Positions 55,037-64,000 of a DNA stretch of 64,000 nt are shown here, piece after piece. The DNA lies in assembly GCA_010015655.1 (NCBI GenBank), contig ML976744.1, positions 228,284-292,283 on the forward strand, in the 5' to 3' direction. Positions within the stretch are counted from its first letter, which is position 1. The number at the start of each line of letters is the position of its first letter. The notes beneath the pieces were generated by a model. The model was not told the DNA's origin. It did not search any database and saw only the letters and a program-made list of their open reading frames with translations. A program made the translations under genes and the position numbers. This stretch comes from Bimuria novae-zelandiae CBS 107.79. Taxonomy: Eukaryota; Ascomycota; Dothideomycetes; Pleosporales; Didymosphaeriaceae.

Positions 55037-56174
55037 TCTCTGGCAAACAGAGCATTTGAGTCGAAGAGGGGTGCAAGAAAGTTTAGGGACAATCGGAAAT
55101 ACGTTTCGCGAACATATTCGCGGGTAAACACTGACCGAGACGCGTCATTTTGCTATCAACATTATTGCAAGCATTCTGTGATTTTCCGTTTAGGCCTTCC
55201 CCTTCAGATGGGGATCGCCCATGGCTCGTGACATAAGTATTGTTCAGGTGGTCCTTAATCATGTTAGTTGGATTTGTGGGGCAGATAATGCGGATAGGGA
55301 CCTTTAGGATTGCCAAGACGGTAAATTGATGCTTAATCCAACTGTATATTAAGATACGCTGTAATAGTATTTATTTGATGCGACGTGTGATTCGTGGAAT
55401 TGCTCGATGTAACCAGGATAGGCGTCAGGTGCCCAGCCTGCAGGGACGCACGAAAATTCGCCATGTTCGATCGACAGAATGTAAACTTCATCATCCCATC
55501 TCCGTGGGGCAATTCAATTCACTGGCGTTTATTCTTTCAAAATATAGGGCTTCCAGTACCCTCACACTCTGCGCTGCAGCCTTGCGCTTGTAAGCTGGTG
55601 TTGCTCCGTCGTAATGGAGTCGCGGGTCTCAAATTAGCGACGATACCGGTATCTGGAAATGCGGGCGCAATCGGTCGGCGAATCTGGCATTGCGGTTTGA
55701 TACAGAGGAGCTACATGTCTTTTCGGTGTTCTCTGAACATGTATGTTGGTTCAGTCTTCCGGGTCGTGATGCGCAACAGAAGGTGGGGCGGGCCGGCGGC
55801 TCCCCGACTTATTCCCCGCTGATGGAGTAACCCTCGTCTTGAACACCCTGTGCCTCACTCAGTCTGGGTTGTGCGCTTTATCGCGAAAAGGATAAAAGGA
55901 ATGCATATGCGTTTATACGCGCGAGACAGCCCAGCCAGTGAGGAAAAGAAGACGCATGTGGTGCGTTTTTAGGAAGGAGCTTGTGATGAACAGGATGTTC
56001 GAACACGACTCACTGCGGCCTCCAGCGGCCGCTGAATTTACGGGTCGGCAAGTGGAGTTGCGAGGTAACACTTGCGGCGCACCGGATTTGGATGCTAATA
56101 TATAAGCTTCACGAGGCCCAAGCCGCTGAGTGAGAGCATATAATCGTTCGAGGGCAACAGCAAACCTGGCGAGC
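55037..56174. other. Divergent intergenic region, pectate lyase (-) and amidohydrolase (+)
   Basis: About 1.14 kb with both promoters. A TATA-like TATATAAGC lies at about 56098-56106, roughly 70 bp before the amidohydrolase ATG. No gene is supported. Confidence 0.5.
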
Positions 56175-57488
56175 ATGTCTTCCTTCCTCATTCGCGACGT
56201 ACAGATCTTCACCGGAGAAGAAACCATCCCAGATGGCTTCATCCACGTCTCAGACGGAAAGATCCAGGCCGTCGGTCCCGTATCCAGTATGCCCAATCTC
56301 TCGGTCAAGACGTACTCGAGACCGGGGCACACCCTGCTTCCAGGCCTTATTGACTGCCACATCCACGCCGACATGGCCAACCCCGTGGCATTACCCCAAG
56401 CTCTCCGCTTCGGTGTCACCACCGTTTGTGAAATGCAAAACGAGCTTTTAAACGTTCTTAAGCTGAAGAAGCAAACGTTGGAACCAGATACAGCATCTTA
56501 CAAGACGGCCGGCCAAGCCGCAACGATCGAGAATGGATGGCCAATCCCAGTAATCACCGCGCACGACAAGAGTGAGGAAACACTCGCGGAGATCGCCAAG
56601 TGGCCGAAATTATCAAATCGAGAGAATGTAATTGAGTACTTGGAGTGGATGACGAAGGAGATGCAGCCCGACTACATAAAGCTGATGCACGAATCAGGCA
56701 CCAGTATGGGCTGGTCATTGACAAAGCCCAGCGTGGAGCTTCAGCGGATTATTGTGGAAGAGGCAAACAAGAGAGGGTACCTGACGGTGGCCCATGCCAC
56801 GAGCCTGCAAGATACGTTGGAAGTTCTGGAGGCGGGTGTGAATGGTTTGACGCACACGATCTGCGACCAGCCGCCCACTCAAGAGCTTGTGGACGCGTAT
56901 AAAAAGACCAACGCTTGGCTGAATCCGACGCTCGCTACCATGGCAAGTCTGACAGGAGAAGGGAAGGAGCTCCAGAACCGGTTCGCACACGATCCACGAG
57001 TGAAGGATCTGATTGGAGAGGCCGAAGTGCATAATCTGTGCAACTGCATGGGCTTTGCGGCACAACACGGAAAGGTTGAATATGCGTATGAGAGTGTCCG
57101 CATGTTGAAAAAAGCAGGCATTGACATACTCTGGTAGGATTATAATACCGTTCGACTCTGTGTGCAATTACTAACTTTTTTTTTTTTTAGCGGAAGCGAT
57201 GCAGCCGGACCAGCCGTCGGTACTGCCTTTGGTCTCTCCATGCACCATGAGTTGAGCGTTTACGTCAATAAGATAGGCATGACGCCCGAGGAAGCCCTTC
57301 GATCGGCGACAAACCTCGTTGCAAAGCGCTTCAAGTTCACCGACCGTGGGCGGCTGGCGAAAGGTCTCAATGCCGACCTGCTTCTTGTTGAAGGAGATCC
57401 GTTGAAGGACATTGATGCGACGCTCAATATACGTGGGGTATGGCGCGAGGGTCAGCCGTGCAGTGCGCACGCATCGAAATTGGCCTAG
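56175..57488 (+). CDS. Amidohydrolase (imidazolonepropionase/prolidase-like), 418 aa
   Basis: Exons 56175-57133 and 57191-57488; 57-bp intron (gtagga, CTAAC branch, poly-T then ttag), phase 2. Metal-dependent TIM-barrel hydrolase. Motifs: LLPGLIDCHIHAD with the HxH pair at 62/64, a lysine in PDYIKLMHES (candidate bridging carboxylated Lys), the metal/substrate His in LTVAHATS and GLTHTICD, and the catalytic Asp in CGSDAAGPAVG. The C-terminus shows the usual LRSATNLVAKRFKFTDRGRLAKGLNADLLLVEGDPL. The family hydrolyses cyclic amides, dipeptides or aryl lactones; the substrate is unknown. Without the intron the frame would stop at TAG 57136. Confidence 0.88.
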
Positions 57489-58014
57489 GTACAGGCAGAA
57501 CAGCATGGACATGAACTACACCCCACTTATCGTGGGTGGACATGCCACCGTGATGTCTATTCGCGACTGCATCACCTCGGGGCACTTAGCACACAAATAT
57601 ATTCAAACTAGTACTTCTTCACTCTCGGCATTTGTCACGGTTTATGGCTCTTACCCTATGAGATGGGTACTCCTACCCTCGCTTGGTTGCTACTCACCTT
57701 TCTGAGAGTGGTATACCTGTCTAGGACTAGCGTTGTTTACGCTTGCGTACCTATACCTTCTGTAGCTCCTAGATAGTACAACCTCAGTTCAATCCTTCAA
57801 TCTTTTCCACTGCGTACTGTCCGCTCTGCTCACCGCGACAGCATTTCTTAATACGCCTTCAGCAAACACCTGCTCTCCTCTACTTGAAAACGAGGTCAGC
57901 TTCTGTATTTTTTTTTGTTGCGCAGATACCTAGGTAGTTGCAATTAGATGTACACAGCAAACGGCCGTCCAGCGGCATCTATCATTGCCTACGAATCTCT
58001 ACAAGCCTTTCTGC
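57489..58014. other. Intergenic, about 525 bp, convergent 3' ends
   Basis: Between the 3' ends of the amidohydrolase (+) and the 58015-58401 gene (-). No features apart from a poly-T run near 57908. Confidence 0.45.
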
Positions 58015-58401
58015 CTACACCCAGCGTCCGCGTGTACTCTCCATCGTACCATACATATCCCCCCTCTCCCTCATTACCCTTTCAGCACTCTCCTGCAGAC
58101 TAACCCGATAATCCTCCCACCTCCACAGCGACTCCTGCGAATCCCTCTTTGTCTCATCTCTCGGCGCGATCCAAGTAAAGCACCTATCTGGCACGAGCTT
58201 CAGCAAGTTACGTTCCGGAAAGAAGAGCGCTTTGAGCATGTTAAAGACAAATGCGACGAAGAGGAAGGCGACGAATAGCCACACCGAGGGAAGATTCCAG
58301 CGCGCGTGGGCGGCGTCTGCGAGGGCTTGGAGCGCGGTGGCGTTGAGCTGGGAGAGGTCGGTGTCTGGGGCGCGGGGGAGGAGTGGGGGGGAGGGCGACA
58401 T
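58015..58401 (-). CDS. Small single-pass membrane protein (128 aa)
   Basis: ATG 58401 (residue 21 of a longer frame) is chosen, giving MSPSPPLLPRAPD, a short lumenal-type N-terminus with one NAT glycosylation sequon. A helix at about 39-55 (VWLFVAFLFVAFVFNML) is followed by a charged C-terminus with ERNLLKLVPDRCFTW, SLWRWEDYRVSLQESAERVMRERGDMYG. This looks like a conserved cytosolic tail with amphipathic helix. No known family is recognised. Codon use and the long hydrophobic run support coding; the antisense frame at 57985-58278 is a shadow. Confidence 0.5.
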   Translation of the reverse strand: MSPSPPLLPRAPDTDLSQLNATALQALADAAHARWNLPSVWLFVAFLFVAFVFNMLKALFFPERNLLKLVPDRCFTWIAPRDETKRDSQESLWRWEDYRVSLQESAERVMRERGDMYGTMESTRGRWV

Positions 58402-60193
58402 TGTGGTTGTAGTTTGATGATGACTGATTACTGTCTGCATCAAAGGGGACAGGTATTTCATGTGATGGTGTAGGTTTGAGAGGTTTCATATGGGTTTGGT
58501 GAGGGACTTTGTCCTGTAGTATATGTGGGGACAGTGCCGCAACACAATGCAACAAACACAATGCAACAAACGCAATGCAGGGAAGCGATGAGTAAGGAGG
58601 CGTAGTTTGTTTCTTCTTGGAAGACCGTCTTTCAGACCAAAAGCGTAAGTGAGAAAACTGTCTCAAGACATGCATAACGGCGTAGGGTCTCGCCCGTATG
58701 TTTAGTAACCAAGCCCTCGCTCCCCTGGGTGGCGGTCGATGTGTAACCCAGGGAATCTAGTGAACGTTCTCTGGTCATGCCTGTGGAGTTGCGTCCGGTT
58801 GACAATCGAGCCCTCCACTCCCTCGCCCTGCACCAACGCACTGATTCGTCCAGAAAGTTCCTTACGTTCAACACCAAACAAGAATTCCCCCATACAGCAT
58901 ATCTTATAAAAAGCAATTTTGCACTGCAATACAGAGCGGACAGGACCTTCCAAATGCGGACTGCTCACCAAAAAGAAGCATTTCACTACTGCAAGTCACA
59001 CCCAAGCCCTTCCTTTCTAATAGGGTGTATCTGAAAAAGGAATTTTTTGACTGTAATCGACGGGAGATACAACCTGCCGAATCTGGCATATTCACAAGTA
59101 GACGCTTGAGGCTGAACTGCGGATGTCTCATGCGTTTCGCACCAAACCCTTGAGCAGAGAAGGTAAACCACGGACGTACTCGAAACGGACCAGGCATCAA
59201 GTCCTCACACCCACATTCAACCCCCAATTGCGTTCAACAGCAGATAGAAGACTACCTAGGCCAGGATGTTGCCTTGCCACACACCCGTCCCCAGCCATCC
59301 ACGTGTACAAACTCGCTTCGATGAACAAAGAACGCAGCCACAAAACCACCCCTCGCAACCAGCACAATCTGTCTCAAATTTCGGTACGGCATGCCCTCCT
59401 CCTTCCCCGCTACAACCCACACGTCCCTCCTACCTACCCAAAGCAGCATCTTCCCCACTCCGCGGAGTCCCAATCCCCCCTTACCACGCTTCCCAACCCA
59501 TCAATAGCGTAAACTCTAAAGTAAACAAACTCAAAGCCTTTCCTAATATCGCTGTTTTCAGTAATTTGTTCGCAATGCATAGAGTTGACGCCGTCGACGG
59601 GTCGGCTGGACGTGACGACCCCCCGTACCATGGTACGCATCCTCGACCGATCGCGGCTACATGCGCTAGCCCCGATGCTGTCATCGACGGAGAGGAGGGA
59701 TTGCCAAATACAGGATATTCATGGGTAGTTAGTGGAAAGGGAAGAGTGGTACGGTGGGACCGGCAAGTGCGCGTGATCGCGTGATGCCCTACTGTGATCG
59801 ATGGGAAAGAGGGATTGCCTGATCAGGGAGGGAGGAAAGAGTGATACGGTACGCGGGGAGCGGGTAGGTGGGAGCGTTGAGTTTTATCAAGGACATGTGA
59901 TGCTTCCAAACGTGATGTGGTTCCAAGGCACGGGGTTTGCTGGGATCTGCATGCTTACTGTTCGCTATACGAGTGTTCGCGGGGATGGGCTGTTGGCTTG
60001 GAAGGAAGTTATCCACCTGCATTCACATGGTCACACTACCACAACGACCGGGCCAGAATGGTGGATTCATGAATTGGAAAATTGCTATAGCCGTTAGAAT
60101 CCGGTACAAGCGCATCCAAAACACCAGGAGTGCACGGCACCCCAAACGCCTCTGTTAAAACCCACGGCCGTTCGCTGCGAGCAAAAAGTAGCG
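58402..60193. other. Gene-poor interval, about 1.8 kb
   Basis: Many short overlapping frames in all registers, none with recognisable motifs. Two structures seen: a short array of AACAAACACAATGC-like units at about 58540-58578, and an imperfect duplication, 59686-59755 against 59806-59870 (shared GAGGGATTGCC ... AGAGTGRTACGGT). A non-coding transcript cannot be excluded. Confidence 0.4.
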
Positions 60194-61529
60194 CTACTCC
60201 CAATCTTCCTCATCGCTCTCCTCGGCCACCGCCTTCTTCCTGTCCTGCGGGCTGCCGGGTGCACGGCTCGTCGCGCCGCTCACCAAGTCGTAGCTCGCAT
60301 CGCTGTCGGCCACGCTCTTCTCGTCGTGGGATCGCCGCGGTTGCTCGGGCTTCAGTGTGTCTGCTGGGACAGGCTTGAGGGTGTCCTTGGAGGCAGCAAG
60401 GTTGGTAGCGGATTTGGCGGCTTGGGGCGTCGAAGTGGACTTCTCGTCGGGCTCGTCGTCGGAATCCTCGTCCCAGGAGACTTCTTCCTCCTCGGCGGGT
60501 GCGGATGCTGCAAACGATCAGCTGGACGGGGTACAGATAGATGGAGTGTAGGATTCACGTACCCTTGAGCATCTCCCTTCGCTTCTGCTCCTCGCTCTCA
60601 ATCACATGGCGCAAGAAGTAGTATCGCTCCCAGAAAGTGCTATACTCCACCTTCTCAGGCACGCACTTCTCCATGGCTGTCCGCAGCCCCGCGTGTTTCT
60701 CCAGATCCTTTGCAATATCGTCTGTCTTCTTCTCCACATCGAAAGTCCTCCTCCAGCGCTCCCACTCTGGGCTCACGGGGTCCTTCAAGAACGAGTCCAG
60801 GGAGGAGTGTATGACGTGTAGCTGCGCGTCGAAGCGTGTAGCATGCACGACCTTCTTCCCCGAGCTGTCCTTTGACTCGAAGAGTACCGCACCCGGGTTG
60901 CCTTGTGCATCTTCGGCGGGCGGCGCGATGGTGACGGCGTCGCGCAGGAAGGAGCGGATGTTGGTGCCGAACTTGAGCAGCGCTTCGTCGGCGGCGTCTT
61001 CGGCCTTTTCAATGTCCTTGAGGCGCTTGGCTGCTTCGGCGCGGAAGCGGCTCAGCATGCCCTCTGCCTCCTTCACGATGTCTGCGGGCAGCGACTCTGG
61101 GCGGTCCGGGTGCGCATCTGGGTCTTGCGCTGCGGGCACTTTGGAGTCGGAAGGCGTGCTTTCGGTAGCAGAGGACGAAGATTCATCAGGGTTGACTGAT
61201 ATGTTGCGCGTGTGCTTTATGAGGGTCGAGATGCCGGCTGTTGCTTGCTTGCTGGCACCATCGTAGTATTGCTCGCCCTGGAGTAGTAGACTTGATCAGT
61301 CTTCCTCTCGTGTGTGCATCGCCGATCTCCTTACCTGCTTCTTCACCGTCCCGAGGAAGCCGCCTAGACGTGCGGCCCAGGGACTGCTCGAGATGGCCTT
61401 GTATGCATCCTGGACTTCGCTCTGGAAGTTGTTCGATGTGGGCGCGGAGCTGTCGTGGGTGGATTGCGACTGCGGGGTCGGGTCTTGCGGGTACGCCTCT
61501 TCCTGGATATGGTCGTAGGCGGAATCCAT
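60194..61529 (-). CDS. BSD-domain protein (407 aa), Dos2-like
   Basis: Exons 61529-61335, 61277-60563 and 60507-60194; introns of 57 and 55 bp (gtaagg...ctccag, gtacgt...tgcag), phases 0 and 1. The N-terminus has the amphipathic segment [24 protein letters not shown] typical of this family. A basic helical middle region precedes the BSD domain at about 234-290 ([24 protein letters not shown]... [11 protein letters not shown]), with the characteristic FW.RYYF block. The C-terminus is acidic and ends [12 protein letters not shown] ... ESDEEDWE, as in fungal BSD/Dos2 proteins. BSD domains occur in TFIIH p62 and synapse-associated proteins; the exact role of this clade is uncertain. Confidence 0.85.
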
Positions 61530-61957
61530 GGTGCTTCGGACCGGCAGCAGCAGCGAACGTGTTGTGGATGTCGACTTGGGCGGGGCGGCCAGATGCGCGT
61601 CGTGGTGTAGCTAGGCGTGGTCCGAAGCAGCGCTGTTGCAACGGCTCATGGGCTGCGCGGCTTAAATGCGCATCATGCACCGGGGCAACACATTCACGCT
61701 ACATCACTGCTCCATCGTTTATTATATTACCACAACAACTCAATATTCTATGTTTATCTGGGCATGCTAAACTGCTATCTCGCTGTTTCTCAGCCTCACT
61801 TCCTCCTACCAGGCCTGTCGTACCAAACTTGAAAATGACCTGAAATGATATGAAATATGCTATCTCGAAACCGACCGTCCATCTACATCATAACGCCTGG
61901 GCAAATGCATCACAGTATTCGTGTCATAAAATGAGTGTCCCCGGCCCAAGCTACGAA
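61530..61957. other. Intergenic, about 430 bp
   Basis: Promoter side of the BSD gene and 3' side of the Ran-binding gene. Nothing recognised. Confidence 0.45.
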
Positions 61958-64000
61958 TCAAGAAGGCCTAGTCGTGCTGGTGGGTGGTGTGCGCTCTCCT
62001 CCCAGTTTTCCTGCTCCCGCCGTAGCTTGCGGTGCGCGAGGTGAGCTAGAGGTGGGCGGCGCCGTGGGAGGGCCTCGGAAGCTGGGCTGCTTCATCTCTC
62101 TATACTGACTCGGTCGATCCGTCGCACGTCGCAGGAGTGGGCTAGGAGAGGATAATGATGGGCGAAACTCTCTCGATGGTAGCGGAACATCCGCAGAGGA
62201 TTTCGAGCGACTGCCTCCAATAGGCGAGGAGGTAGTCGAAGAAGGCGATGCAGGCGTAGCAGACCGAGAGCGCGGCGAGGCTCTCCCTTGGGGGTAGCCA
62301 TCGTAGTCAAAACGACCTTCGCCCGGAGAAAGAGGCGATGCATCATCGGGGCCGTATGGAGCACCGTCAAGCTGCTCTTCCAGATTCACACCATTGCGGC
62401 GCTTTATTGGGCTCTCGTTGTAAGGATCAAACCCAACCCTCATCCGCGCCTCGCGACGAACCCGTCGACGGAGTTCCGAGTCCGCACCAGCGCCTACCGT
62501 GCTGCTGTCGTTGAGGAAAAAGTTCAGGAGCTGGTCGGGCACGGCCAGATGTGATGTTTGTCGGAACTGCTGCAGCGCCGTGAGACGCACGAGCATCTCG
62601 AGCAGAGAGAGCGACGTCTTGATGGCGGGTGTAGCAGCGAGCCCATCTGCTTCATGATGAGAAGGCACCGAGGGCTTCTGCGGCGAGGGTACCAGTTGAG
62701 TATTCGATGGCGGAGGCGTGGATGTGGTTCGGTTGGATGGCCGCAAGTTCAGCTTCGAGAAATAAGAGGCTAGCCCGGGGGACGCAGAGTCAGCCCGTTG
62801 CGGTGTTGTCGTTGTTGATGACGGCAATTCAACGTCGATCTCAGACTCGTCCAGATCGGAGTCGGACGCTAATTCTTCGGTGTACACTTCGAAAGCCATC
62901 CACTCCAGATCCAGATTAGGGGGGAGGCGCCATGGGTGCGCCGAAGGCTCTTCTGCAGCATGCTCTTCCTCGTGAAGGTCTGCAGTCGACTCACGTCGTA
63001 GCTGCTCGTCTAACGCCGATTGTTCCTCGTCCGATTCGGAGCCGCCAACCGTATGTGAGCCGTCGGAGTCGTACTCCGGCTCGAGGTCGGTGTGGTCCAT
63101 CATTTCCCGAGGGGCTGCAGCGTGAACGTCCCTCTTGAAGAGCAGGATTGGATTGTTTGACTCTCCATCGGTTCCGATGTTCAGAATCTTTCCCGTGTCA
63201 GCGTAGAAGATCTTAGAGATCTCATGCACTGGGATGATCTCCCGGAGTCCCGCAAGACCAACGCCGTCATATGGGCCAGGCTGGACTTCGTCTTCCTCAA
63301 ATGTATGGACACGGTCATCCTCTAGGTCTTCGACAATCAAAAGCTGATAGGCGAACTCATGCAGTCGTCCTTCAGATGGGATATTGTTGTGATCGCGATC
63401 ATTAGCTCGACCTGTGTTTCCTTCAAAGGGCTGAGGGTAATCATAAACTTTATCAAGTGGGACCCTCAGCAATTTGACGCGAGCTTTGTGCATGACCTCC
63501 TTCCAAGTGGTCTCCCGGATTCCCTCTTCGTCTTGGGCCCTGAACGCATGTCCGGCGAATAGCATATACACGGAGAGGTAGAAAGATGGGCCAATTTGCT
63601 GGGCTCGAGGCATAGTCATGTTGTACTGCGTGTCGCCATGTGTGAGGAAAGTGCTTGCCTGCAACATCCTAGATGGCGAGACAGTATCTGGAAGGGTCGT
63701 TGATAGGTTGACACCGGATGTCGTAATGGCGAGATTGATCAGAGGTACCGCATCCTCAATCCGATCGAGCAATTTCTTGATCTCCGCAATGATGAGGCGT
63801 AGCTCGAGATCATTTTCAGCACGCGTCTTGCTCCGCGAGCTTCCTCTACGGGCCAACTGTTCTTCACCCACAGCCTTTGCGAGGCGAACGCCCAGGGACT
63901 GGATGTCGAAGCGAAGAGACTTGGTCAGGGTCACGGCCGACTCCAGAGACGTGTTTCCACGGGCTGCTATCAGTTCAATCATGTCGATTGCCGGCGAGAT
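61958..64000 (-). CDS. RanGTP-binding-domain protein (Yrb30-like), 3' part
   Basis: Partial: the frame is open at the window edge (64000) and ends at 61958, giving at least 680 residues. Near the edge it reads ISPAIDMIELIAARGNTSLESAVTLTKSLRFDIQSLG, which I recall from the fungal Ran-binding family typified by yeast Yrb30, a RanGTP-binding protein involved in nuclear export. It continues LIIAEIKKLLDRIEDAVPLINLAITTSGVNLSTTLP, GPSFYLSVYMLFAGHAF and KVWKEVMHKARVKLLRVP-like. The C-terminal half is acidic then Ser/Pro-rich and probably disordered, with one folded-looking stretch at SLLEMLVRLTALQQFRQTSHLAVPDQLLNFFL. It is intronless over the visible part. Confidence 0.75.
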   Translation of the reverse strand: MSPAIDMIELIAARGNTSLESAVTLTKSLRFDIQSLGVRLAKAVGEEQLARRGSSRSKTRAENDLELRLIIAEIKKLLDRIEDAVPLINLAITTSGVNLSTTLPDTVSPSRMLQASTFLTHGDTQYNMTMPRAQQIGPSFYLSVYMLFAGHAFRAQDEEGIRETTWKEVMHKARVKLLRVPLDKVYDYPQPFEGNTGRANDRDHNNIPSEGRLHEFAYQLLIVEDLEDDRVHTFEEDEVQPGPYDGVGLAGLREIIPVHEISKIFYADTGKILNIGTDGESNNPILLFKRDVHAAAPREMMDHTDLEPEYDSDGSHTVGGSESDEEQSALDEQLRRESTADLHEEEHAAEEPSAHPWRLPPNLDLEWMAFEVYTEELASDSDLDESEIDVELPSSTTTTPQRADSASPGLASYFSKLNLRPSNRTTSTPPPSNTQLVPSPQKPSVPSHHEADGLAATPAIKTSLSLLEMLVRLTALQQFRQTSHLAVPDQLLNFFLNDSSTVGAGADSELRRRVRREARMRVGFDPYNESPIKRRNGVNLEEQLDGAPYGPDDASPLSPGEGRFDYDGYPQGRASPRSRSATPASPSSTTSSPIGGSRSKSSADVPLPSREFRPSLSSPSPLLRRATDRPSQYREMKQPSFRGPPTAPPTSSSPRAPQATAGAGKLGGERTPPTSTTRPS

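Noticed and set aside
59123..59784. Overlapping open frames of 129 and 172 codons on +
   Set aside because: Different registers of the same Pro/Ser/His-rich composition, no start context, no motifs and no intron logic; not accepted as genes.

Overview
This is a window from a filamentous ascomycete nuclear genome. The evidence is gene-rich stretches with GT-AG introns of 48-87 bp (many with a CTAAC-type branch site), Pezizomycotina-type families (GH54, multi-exon MFS transporters, a fungal P450, F-box/2EXR-like proteins, BSD and Ran-binding proteins), and transposon islands mutated CpA->TpA on both strands, the signature of repeat-induced point mutation (RIP). A plant-associated dothideomycete would fit the gene content, but the lineage is an inference.

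Layout. 1-417 is the 3' end of a TPR/kinesin-light-chain-type gene. 574-8434 is a first transposon island: an internally deleted pogo/Fot1 element, a nearly full-length Tad/I-like LINE (L1, 13-bp target duplication) and a 5'-truncated relative (L2, 12-bp duplication) inserted 3 bp away. 8685-17258 holds three adjacent small single-pass membrane proteins, an F-box gene, methionine-R-sulfoxide reductase and an MFS transporter. 17533-34743 is a minus-strand membrane-protein gene cut in two by a 15.9-kb insertion (18411-34272, 11-bp duplication). 36193-64000 holds a 2EXR-like gene with a nonsense codon, a GH54 arabinofuranosidase, a P450, a second 2EXR-like gene, a Pro-rich membrane protein, a Dal5-type MFS transporter, a decayed folylpolyglutamate synthase, a multidomain pectate lyase, an amidohydrolase, a small membrane protein, a BSD protein and the 3' part of a Ran-binding-domain gene.

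The most informative region is 17533-34743. A LINE (L3) landed on the acceptor of intron 1 of the membrane-protein gene, and the 11-bp duplication carries that acceptor on both sides. L3 was then hit inside ORF1 by four TA-target DNA transposons (A, B, C, D). A and B are 2136-bp copies in inverted orientation, and the 8.3 kb between them is now inverted: pieces of L3 ORF1 read +, -, -, + along the window. Conceptually reversing the inversion and removing the four elements with one TA each restores one continuous ORF1 frame across all junctions, apart from RIP-type stops. The block thus records insertion, nesting, RIP and ectopic inversion.

The two plant-cell-wall enzymes (GH54 and pectate lyase) are secreted and lie within 16 kb of each other with a P450, transporters and an amidohydrolase. 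I see no operon-like or clear biosynthetic cluster logic. Exon coordinates were derived by eye from splice motifs and phase.
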